A stretch of DNA of 64,000 nt from contig DASRHT010000029.1 in NCBI GenBank assembly GCA_035650355.1, forward strand, positions 124,001-188,000, in the 5' to 3' direction. The position numbers were made by a program, and so were the translations under genes. Position 1 is the stretch's first letter. Each line of letters begins with the position of its first letter. Below, piece after piece: positions 57,692 through 64,000 of this stretch. Source of the stretch: DASRHT01 sp035650355 (GTDB lineage Bacteria > Chloroflexota > Ktedonobacteria > Ktedonobacterales > Ktedonobacteraceae). The notes below the pieces were generated by a model. That model saw only the letters and a program-made list of their open reading frames with translations. It ran no database searches and was not told where the DNA came from.

Positions 57692-60436
57692 TCAAATTTC
57701 TGCTGCCCGCCGATCCATTTGCAACCGCACGAGTGCGCACTGCCGCTGGCAGTGAACGACGTCGGGATGGTCTGGAGCCTGGAACTGAGCATAAATGGTC
57801 AGCATACGCTCATATAGTGGCGCTGCCTGAGGATAACGTGCCAGCTTCTGGTACATATTTGCCAATCCGTTTAAAGGCGAGATGATTTGGGGATGGAGTT
57901 TCCCGAAGTTATGTTCCAGGGTTGTCAGTGCTTGCTGATAAAAAGCTTCGGCTTGCTCGTAGCGTTCCTGAGCACAGCGTAATGCTGCAAGGACTCTCAA
58001 GCTCTGGGCAACATAATGGTGCTTCTCTCCAAGTGTCTGTTTCAGGATTGCCAGCGCGCGTTGGCATAACACCTCCGCCTGGGCATATTCCCCCTGGGCC
58101 ACAGCGACTTCTGCCATGCCATTGAAGCAATGAGCGAGGTCAGGACTATCCGCTTCCAATGCAGGCTCCCAGATCTCTAAGGTACGTTGGAAATATTCTT
58201 TCGCTTCGCTCCATCGCTCCTGGGCGATATACAGTTCTGCCAGGAGACCGAGTACATCACCGAGCAAGGGATGTTCGGGCCTCAAGGTGTTTTGCCGGAT
58301 ATGCAAAACACGCCTGTAATACGCTTCGGCCTGCGAATAGTGACTTTGCCCATAGGACAACAGCCCCAAACCTCTGAGGATCAGCGCTACGTCTGGGTGA
58401 TCGGGGCCGAGTTGTTGCGTCCGAATGGCCAGAGCTTGCTTGTAGAGTGATTCCGCCTGCTTGAATTGTCCTTGCTCATGGTAAAGTATCGCCAGATTGC
58501 GTAAGCTGGTTGCGGTCTCTAAATGATCAGGACCAAATACTCGCTCTCGAATATGTAGCGCCTGCTTCTGAAGAGCTTCGGCCTGTCTATATTTTCCCTG
58601 TTCTCGGTAAAGGGAGGCCAGATCACTCAGACAGCGAGCAACATCAGGGTGTTCAGAACCTAACTTTTGTTGAAAGATATCTAATGCTTGAAAGTACAGT
58701 GGCTCGGCCTGCGAATAGTGGCCTTTTTTGTAGTAGAACATAGCCAATGTATTGAGGGTCTGTGCTACCTCTGGATGGCCAGACTCCAGTGATTGCATTT
58801 GTATCGTTAACACCTGCTGATAGAGCTTTTCTGCCTCTTGAGCCTTCCATTGTATTTCATAGAGCGTTGCCAGGGCGAAGAGGCAGCGTGCGCCTTCTGG
58901 CTGCTTCGTGCTGGCCAGTTGCTCATGGATCTCTAAAGCCTGCTTGTAAAGTTGGTCTGCCTGATCATAGGAAGCGCGGGCTTGCAGGTAAACTCCTGTC
59001 TGGTAGAGCAACCGTGCGGCTTCTGGAAATGCGAGATGCCATTGCTGAAGTAATTGCGCGCATGCTAGAGCCTGTGAGAGATAGCGGTGGCAGAGTTGTC
59101 GTGTGGAGGGCAGGCAATCTGGGAAGACGGCGTTCACAGCGTATACTAACTGCTTCGTCAGGAGTTGCTGCATCTGGCGATCCATTTTTGCAACGAGAAC
59201 AGTCTGCACCAGTCGATGCAGGCTCAGCGTACAGGTTTCAGGATGACGGCGGATGAGCGAGAATGCACGCAGAGCGTTGATAATACTGTCGAGATGGAGT
59301 AAATCGGTGGCTAGTGGTAGCAGGTGAGGGGGGGATGCGGCAAGAAATAGCTCTTCGGGGATTGCGTCCGGGTGCAATAATGCGCAAAGCTGGAGCAGGG
59401 TAGCTGCTGTCGCATTGCTCTGCTGTAACTTTTGAAAAGAGAGCGACCAGGTTGCTGCGACTGAAGTGGGATGATCGGTCGAACAGCCACGCCGTTGGAG
59501 GAGTTGGAGCTGGTGTTCTTGGGAGCGCTTGAGATAGCCAGCGATATTGCAACCGGTTTCTTCGATATAGGCACCAGCCTGATCAAGTGCCAGCGGCAGA
59601 GCCTCCATCATGGTTGAAAGCGTTTGTGCGGCTTGAAGGTCAGAAGGAGCAACAGCCGTAGAGGGAACAGTGGCCGGAATGATTTTTGCCCGGCGTAAAA
59701 GGAAGAGAGTTCCTTCCTCTGGAGTCATTACATCAACATCTATCCGTTTTGCCAGTGTACTGGTTGCTTGAAGGCGCGTTGTTAAGAGGACGTGTCCCTG
59801 GCCTGTTGTTGGAATAAGGCTGTGGACTATTTCTATATCTTCAACATTGTCAAAGACAAGCAGCCATGATCCCTGCTCCGTGAGCCAGCATTGAACTGCT
59901 TTGATAGCTTGCTGCTGGTCCTGTTCGTCTTTTCCCCTCAGGTGAAGTACCTGTGTCAGGTTCCCGAAATCGGCCAGAAGCATGGTAGGTGAATCGGCAG
60001 AGACCCAGAGAACCGCCTGGTATTCGGAGCGATGGCGATAAGCGTATTCGATTGCTAGCTGTGTTTTTCCTACTCCTCCCAATCCACTAAGTGCTATGAT
60101 GGGGGGTCCTTCCTCAATAGGGTGACCCTGAAACTGCATGAAGAGTAATCTAAGAAGATCTTCTCGACCGGTAAAAAAGGAGTTGCGGTGGTATGGAACA
60201 TTCCAGTAGGTGGATAAAGGGGGAATGTTCGCGGTTTTTTCCGCTTTGAGAAACCCCAGTTGTCGTGGGGATAAGCCGAACAACGCAGACAATTTTTGAC
60301 GATAGTGAGGCCCAGGGATAGCCAGACCTCGCTCCCAGCGTGTCACTGTAAAGCGGTTCGTGCCTATCTGCTCAGCCACATCGCGCTGTGACCAGCCCTT
60401 GTTTTCGCGTGCTTGCCGCAAAGCCTGATTTTCCAT
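57692..60436 (-). CDS. HTH-NB-ARC-TPR STAND regulator
   Basis: A 914-residue signal-transduction ATPase. XRE-type HTH spans about 5-60 (ARENKGWSQRDVAEQIGTNR). The NB-ARC NTPase spans about 85-380, with P-loop GLGGVGKT (118-125), Walker B-like WLLVFDNVED, sensor GHVLLTTR and MEALPLALDQAGAYI. A winged-helix linker is followed by about ten 42-residue TPRs from about residue 535 to the end (for example AEKLYQQVLTIQMQSLESGH). TPRs sense a ligand and the NTPase switches the DNA-binding or effector state. The start at 60436 follows 'gagggaaaaatatctc'; 78 further codons upstream code for a chance hydrophobic stretch. Targets are unknown. Confidence 0.9.
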   Translation of the reverse strand: MENQALRQARENKGWSQRDVAEQIGTNRFTVTRWERGLAIPGPHYRQKLSALFGLSPRQLGFLKAEKTANIPPLSTYWNVPYHRNSFFTGREDLLRLLFMQFQGHPIEEGPPIIALSGLGGVGKTQLAIEYAYRHRSEYQAVLWVSADSPTMLLADFGNLTQVLHLRGKDEQDQQQAIKAVQCWLTEQGSWLLVFDNVEDIEIVHSLIPTTGQGHVLLTTRLQATSTLAKRIDVDVMTPEEGTLFLLRRAKIIPATVPSTAVAPSDLQAAQTLSTMMEALPLALDQAGAYIEETGCNIAGYLKRSQEHQLQLLQRRGCSTDHPTSVAATWSLSFQKLQQSNATAATLLQLCALLHPDAIPEELFLAASPPHLLPLATDLLHLDSIINALRAFSLIRRHPETCTLSLHRLVQTVLVAKMDRQMQQLLTKQLVYAVNAVFPDCLPSTRQLCHRYLSQALACAQLLQQWHLAFPEAARLLYQTGVYLQARASYDQADQLYKQALEIHEQLASTKQPEGARCLFALATLYEIQWKAQEAEKLYQQVLTIQMQSLESGHPEVAQTLNTLAMFYYKKGHYSQAEPLYFQALDIFQQKLGSEHPDVARCLSDLASLYREQGKYRQAEALQKQALHIRERVFGPDHLETATSLRNLAILYHEQGQFKQAESLYKQALAIRTQQLGPDHPDVALILRGLGLLSYGQSHYSQAEAYYRRVLHIRQNTLRPEHPLLGDVLGLLAELYIAQERWSEAKEYFQRTLEIWEPALEADSPDLAHCFNGMAEVAVAQGEYAQAEVLCQRALAILKQTLGEKHHYVAQSLRVLAALRCAQERYEQAEAFYQQALTTLEHNFGKLHPQIISPLNGLANMYQKLARYPQAAPLYERMLTIYAQFQAPDHPDVVHCQRQCALVRLQMDRRAAEI

Positions 60437-60617
60437 GAGATATTTTTCCCTCGCTCGAAAAGTAGGAATTGGCCGCATTTGCGGTAAGTATCTACGTGTT
60501 ACCGACATATGAGTATAAAGCCAATAGATATAGTTATGTGTCAAGAGTATAGCAGACGCACATATAAGACACCAGAAAGATACCATAAAGATATTTCTGC
60601 AAAATACTCTCATTGAT

Positions 60618-60680
60618 ACACTGTCCTTTGTCTGAGGATAGAGGCAAGAGTCGCTTCTACCCTCAGACAAAGGACAGTGT
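60618..60680. other. Long near-continuous hairpin, 20-bp perfect outer stem
   Basis: 60618-60637 and 60661-60680 are perfect inverted copies (acactgtcctttgtctgagg). The 23-base middle forms a further 7-bp stem with one G-U pair (tagaggc / gcttcta). It lies 30 bases upstream of the small peptide gene and could terminate, stabilise or regulate its transcript. Confidence 0.6.
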
Positions 60681-60710
60681 AAGTGGTAGCCCCCTAAAAG
60701 GAGTGACGAA

Positions 60711-60884
60711 ATGCTATGTGCTTTTTTGCCGTCGCAAAGATCATTTGCTCCTCAGCAATGTCGGCGCAGGATCTATGTGATGATCCTGATATGTTTGTTG
60801 TTCTTATATAGTCCACTGGTCATCGGCAATAATACTGCTACCTATGCAGCCATCAGCGCGTATTGCAGCTCCTGTCATCAATGA
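60711..60884 (+). CDS. Small secreted or membrane peptide ending in CxxCH
   Basis: A 57-residue open frame below usual gene-calling size, strongly supported by 'aaaaggagtgacgaa' before the ATG. It has a basic N-terminal region (QQCRRR), a hydrophobic helix (IYVMILICLLFLYSPLVI), then a short polar segment with an AxA-like site (AAISA) and the C-terminus YCSSCHQ. Cys-Ser-Ser-Cys-His matches a haem c attachment motif but could equally be a processed signal peptide or disulfide peptide. A stem-loop follows at 60919. It lies between the STAND gene and the CopC-CopD gene. It is not a known family to me. Confidence 0.55.
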   Translation: MLCAFLPSQRSFAPQQCRRRIYVMILICLLFLYSPLVIGNNTATYAAISAYCSSCHQ

Positions 60885-60918
60885 CGCTTACTCGGACTGA
60901 CAACTCAGGATGCATGAA

Positions 60919-60960
60919 CGAAAACGTCAGGGATACGTGCTCGCGCCCCTGACGTTTTCG
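60919..60960 (+). terminator. Terminator-like hairpin after the small peptide gene
   Basis: Perfect 14-bp stem cgaaaacgtcaggg / ccctgacgttttcg (60919-60932, 60947-60960). The remaining 60961-61284 shows nothing I can name. Confidence 0.55.
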
Positions 60961-61284
60961 CTATAGCCTCTGCGATGAGCAACTTACTAACCGATTTTCA
61001 CAAAAATACCTATTTCTATTGCGTAAAGAAAAGTACCTGTTTATAATAGAGCTATGCCCTTTGCCTATATTTTTACCCGCTAAAAGCGGCGATAACAGTA
61101 AGCGAGCAGGTCCGCCAGAACAATCCTCCATGCTTGTCCGAGTGGTGCCAGCGGATCTTTCATCGCGAAAAGAGCCTTTAAACGTTATCGGCGGTCCTTG
61201 AGAACGACATAAATCGTATGGAGCGGCCTGCAAGTCTGCGTTATGGCGCTGCTACGATGTTTGCACTCAGATTGGATTGATAGT

Positions 61285-63195
61285 ATGAGAGCTCAACCCT
61301 ATCGCGGTTTCACGCGACGCCTGTTCCTCGTTGCAATCCCCCTGGCTTTGAGCCTGCTGCTGCTATTTCCTCAAACGAGCCAGGCGCATGCCATTTTGCT
61401 ACGAGCCGATCCCGCGCCTGATTCGACCATCAGCGCGGTCCCATCGCAGGTGCGTATGTGGTTCACTGAGAATTTGAATCCTGCCTTTACCACCGCCTCA
61501 GTGCTGGCCGGTGGCGCGGTGCGCGTCGATACCAACCACTCGCGTGTCTCCTCGTCTGATCCCACCGAACTGGATGTGCCGCTGCAATCCGGTTTGAAGA
61601 CCGCCGTCTATGTCGTGATCTGGCGCACACAGTCGGCAGCGGATGGGCATGTGCTCAGTGGCTCGTTCCTCTTTACGCTGGCGCTGCCGGGTGATCCCGT
61701 TCCAACGTTTAGCAGTGTGCATCTCGATCCGCGGTTACTCCAGGGGGGAAGCGTTCCGGGGCAGCTTGATGGGCCAACGCTCTTTTTGCTGTTCATGACG
61801 ACCCTGATTGAGCTTGGAGTGGTGTTCTGGATGGGTGCGCAACTGTGGCGCAACTTCGTCCATCAGCCGGAAACGGAGCAAAGCGAACAAACGGCCATTC
61901 GCCAACGGGAAGAGCGCCGCTTTGAACACTATTTCGCACTGCCGATCCTGGGCATGATGTTCCTGGCGAATGTGGGGATTCTGATGGGTCAGGCGTATTC
62001 CGTCACCAATGGGCAGTGGGATCGCGTCTTTGATCCATCTGTGCTCTTTCAACTCGTTGCTAGCGGGCAGTTTGGCACCTACTGGCTGATGCGCCAGGGG
62101 GTGATCGTGCTGGCTCTGGCAATTGCCGCCTACGCACTGTGGTCCAGGCAGCGCTCGGAGAGGATCAATCAGGCGCTGCTCTGGATCAATCTCCTGCTCG
62201 GTCTGGCCTTGCTGATCGCGATGACGCTCTCGGGTCATGCCGGCGGTGTGCCTGGCAGTATCTCCATCTACTCGCTGCTGGGCGATTGGCTGCATCTGCT
62301 GGCGGCCTCGCTCTGGGTGGGCGGCATGATGTATATCGCGGCAATCTACCTGCCAGTGCTCAGACAGAACCCTAAGATAGAGCAGGCCCGCTCCTTGCTG
62401 GCAACCCTGCCGCGCTACTCGCCGCTGGCCTATACCGGCGTGGTGATTATGGCGCTCTCTGGACCGCTCAATGCCTCAGTTCATTTCACCTCGCTGGACC
62501 AACTGGTGACGACCGACTATGGGCGTGCCCTGATTGTGAAGGTGCTGCTGGTAGGGGCGATGCTGCTGACCAGCGCCATTCACGTCTGGCGTTTGCGCCC
62601 CCGACTCGCCAGAGACTACCGCAAATATCTACCGATGAGCGAAAGTAGCACGGCGACCGCGCAAGAGGTCAAGCGGCTTGAGAGCAGCATTGTCAGGCAA
62701 ACCAGCCGTCTGACCAACGTGTTGCGCTGGGAGCCAGCGTTGGGCGTCGCTGTGCTGATCTGCACGGGCCTCATGACGGTGTATGCGGGCACGCTGGTAC
62801 CCACTTCACCCAACCAGGTCCCCATTCTGCAACAGGTCACCTCGCCTTCGTCTGTGATCCCGCCGTTTAACACGACAGTAAAGACCACCGACGGCAAGTT
62901 CCAGGTGAAGCTGGTGATCTCACCGAACCGGCTCGGCCTCAATACCTTTACCGCCACGGTGATGGACCCGAATGGTCAGGTCGATACCAATGTCGGGGTT
63001 TCGCTCTACATCGGCTTGTTCGGCATGGATGTGGGCGCGGGGGTGCAGGCCCTGAACTTGCAGCCGGATGGGCAAGGGAACTTTGTGGCGCACACGGGCA
63101 TCACGGAGGGAGGCCGCTGGGCCATCCGCATCCAGGTGCGCACGCCGGATAGTGGTACGCATGAAGTCGAACTGACGGAATTTATCCGCGTGTGA
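61285..63195 (+). CDS. CopC-CopD fusion, copper resistance/uptake membrane protein
   Basis: A 636-residue protein. Signal peptide (LFLVAIPLALSLLLLFPQTS, then AHA) exposes an N-terminal His, as in CopC copper ligands. The CopC domain spans about 37-150 (HAILLRADPAPDSTISAVPS, DGHVLSGSFLF). A CopD domain with about eight transmembrane helices follows (HLLAASLWVGGMMYIAAIYL), then an extracytoplasmic YtkA/FixH-like beta domain (FQVKLVISPNRLGLNTFTAT). It moves or buffers copper at the membrane. The start at 61285 gives a normal signal peptide; an in-frame ATG at 61243 would add 14 residues. Neither has a good ribosome-binding site. Confidence 0.88.
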   Translation: MRAQPYRGFTRRLFLVAIPLALSLLLLFPQTSQAHAILLRADPAPDSTISAVPSQVRMWFTENLNPAFTTASVLAGGAVRVDTNHSRVSSSDPTELDVPLQSGLKTAVYVVIWRTQSAADGHVLSGSFLFTLALPGDPVPTFSSVHLDPRLLQGGSVPGQLDGPTLFLLFMTTLIELGVVFWMGAQLWRNFVHQPETEQSEQTAIRQREERRFEHYFALPILGMMFLANVGILMGQAYSVTNGQWDRVFDPSVLFQLVASGQFGTYWLMRQGVIVLALAIAAYALWSRQRSERINQALLWINLLLGLALLIAMTLSGHAGGVPGSISIYSLLGDWLHLLAASLWVGGMMYIAAIYLPVLRQNPKIEQARSLLATLPRYSPLAYTGVVIMALSGPLNASVHFTSLDQLVTTDYGRALIVKVLLVGAMLLTSAIHVWRLRPRLARDYRKYLPMSESSTATAQEVKRLESSIVRQTSRLTNVLRWEPALGVAVLICTGLMTVYAGTLVPTSPNQVPILQQVTSPSSVIPPFNTTVKTTDGKFQVKLVISPNRLGLNTFTATVMDPNGQVDTNVGVSLYIGLFGMDVGAGVQALNLQPDGQGNFVAHTGITEGGRWAIRIQVRTPDSGTHEVELTEFIRV

Positions 63196-63203
63196 CATGA
63201 AAG

Positions 63204-63254
63204 GCCCGCCCTACCGCCTGGCTCAAACACAGCAGGTGGTGGCGGGCATCTTTT
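63204..63254 (+). terminator. Rho-independent terminator of the CopC-CopD gene
   Basis: GC-rich stem gcccgcc...accgcct / aggtggt...ggcgggc (with a G-U pair) followed by 'atctttttccc'. Confidence 0.75.
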
Positions 63255-63493
63255 TCCCTGTACACAAAGGGAGCAGCTTCCTGACGATCCAGGCGCGATG
63301 GTGAGGCACTGCGCTATTTAAATATCCGCTAGTGCATTGGTACTACCTCTTCAGGCAAAATCCCCTCAGTCATACTTTTTAGACTATTGGGCTAAACTCT
63401 TGCAGCGTTACTATATAACATGTATACTAAAACCTACTTATTGCATATACAAACATTACGCTCAGAAATACATATATCTGCGGAGAGATTGAT

Positions 63494-64000
63494 ATGAAGG
63501 TAGACATTGCGATTATTACGATTCTTCCAGAAGAATATAAGGCCATCTCCAACCGCTTCAACCCTGTCCGTTACACAGATCCTTCGAGTCAGCACGAATA
63601 TGGTATCAGTCAGGTGCAGACGCAAGAGGGTAAAGTTTACACAGTGGCAGTTGCGCGTACTAGCAGACAGGGTAATGATGTCTCCCAACAGCTCGCCACC
63701 TGGATCATTAACGACCTGGACCCCCAACTCTTGCTGGTGGTCGGCATTGGTGGCGGTGTACCTGACACCGATTTTACGCTGGGCGATGTCATCGTCTCCT
63801 CACATATCCACAATTTCGATCTCAACGCGATCAAGGGCCATCAGACGACTTATGATGTTACCGGAGGAGTTCATCCTATCGTGAGCAATATCGTCGCCAA
63901 TCTCTATCAGTTGCAATTGGGAGCTTGGAACAGCGAGACATCAATTGGTATGTCACGCCCACGATTGCAGCTCTCACAAGAGGATGTGCAGCGTTTGCTC
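63494..64000 (+). CDS. Nucleoside phosphorylase-like protein, 5' part (cut by window end)
   Basis: 169 codons are present and the frame is still open at 64000. The start is an ATG after 'ggagagattgat'. The N-terminus VDIAIITILPEEYKAISNRF and the glycine motif LLLVVGIGGGVPDTDFTLGD, VIVSSHIHNFDL match the PNP/UDP phosphorylase (MTA/SAH nucleosidase) fold. Proteins beginning this way are often sensors or effectors fused to further domains in bacterial STAND or anti-phage proteins, but the rest is outside the window. The divergence from housekeeping MTA nucleosidase (no typical GxMxxE start) favours the fused type (inference). Confidence 0.8.
   Translation, partial: MKVDIAIITILPEEYKAISNRFNPVRYTDPSSQHEYGISQVQTQEGKVYTVAVARTSRQGNDVSQQLATWIINDLDPQLLLVVGIGGGVPDTDFTLGDVIVSSHIHNFDLNAIKGHQTTYDVTGGVHPIVSNIVANLYQLQLGAWNSETSIGMSRPRLQLSQEDVQRLL

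Noticed and set aside
60437..60670. N-terminal membrane segment for the STAND protein
   Set aside because: The extra 78 codons precede a normal HTH start and overlap a large hairpin; the ATG at 60436 gives a standard architecture.
1..64000. tRNA, rRNA, CRISPR, prophage or transposase genes
   Set aside because: I looked in all gaps and found no cloverleaf, repeat-spacer array or DDE/serine/tyrosine recombinase motifs.

Overview
The window looks like a chromosomal segment of a soil-type, large-genome bacterium, most likely a Chloroflexota (Ktedonobacteria-like) organism. This is an inference from gene style: an NB-ARC/TPR STAND regulator, an XRE-TPR regulator, many secreted proteins, an F420-type LLM oxidoreductase, a CheB/CheR/kinase fusion without chemotaxis genes, and an actinobacterial-type alkane monooxygenase cluster. 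I saw no rRNA, tRNA, CRISPR array, transposase or phage gene. The intergenic spaces are rich in short dispersed repeats and MITE-like inverted-repeat elements.

Layout. 1-816: repeats only. 817-10067: an alpha/beta hydrolase, a stand-alone CheB, a giant CheB-CheR-PAS-histidine kinase, two small proteins and an XRE-TPR regulator. 10064-23473: an amino-sugar / cell-wall recycling locus. The minus strand carries gntR-type regulator, murQ, N-acetylhexosamine kinase and GH3 hexosaminidase; nagA and an Opp/Dpp-type ABC importer lie on the plus strand, with a SIS-domain deaminase/isomerase divergent from the importer. 25248-26525: a secreted GH18 chitinase with a chitin-binding module. Its promoter carries nearly the same operator/-35 block as the importer promoter, so extracellular chitin breakdown, uptake and GlcNAc/MurNAc catabolism probably form one GntR-controlled regulon.

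26661-29954: a small secreted Ig-like protein, a membrane protein and a PLP enzyme. 30011-43092 (all minus strand): a soluble di-iron monooxygenase cluster of propane/MimABCD type. Its order is hydroxylase alpha, reductase, hydroxylase beta, coupling protein, amidohydrolase, DUF59 protein, zinc alcohol dehydrogenase and dedicated GroEL, followed by a histidine kinase and a response regulator. The kinase carries an AcoR/MimR-like N-terminal sensor module, apparently replacing the one-component regulator usual for such clusters.

43513-64000: a methyltransferase, a three-repeat Ig-like secreted protein, an M32 carboxypeptidase, an M20 amidohydrolase, an LLM oxidoreductase, a secreted protein of unknown function, an FN3-SGNH esterase, a transglycosylase-like/amidase_2 cell-wall hydrolase, an HTH-NB-ARC-TPR STAND protein, an unannotated 57-residue secreted peptide ending in CxxCH, a CopC-CopD fusion, and the 5' part of a nucleoside-phosphorylase-like gene that runs off the window.

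Repeat families intrude into genes: in-frame repeat-derived segments occur in the kinase (near 11896-11950), the importer permease N-terminus (near 20173) and the monooxygenase beta C-terminus (near 38870).
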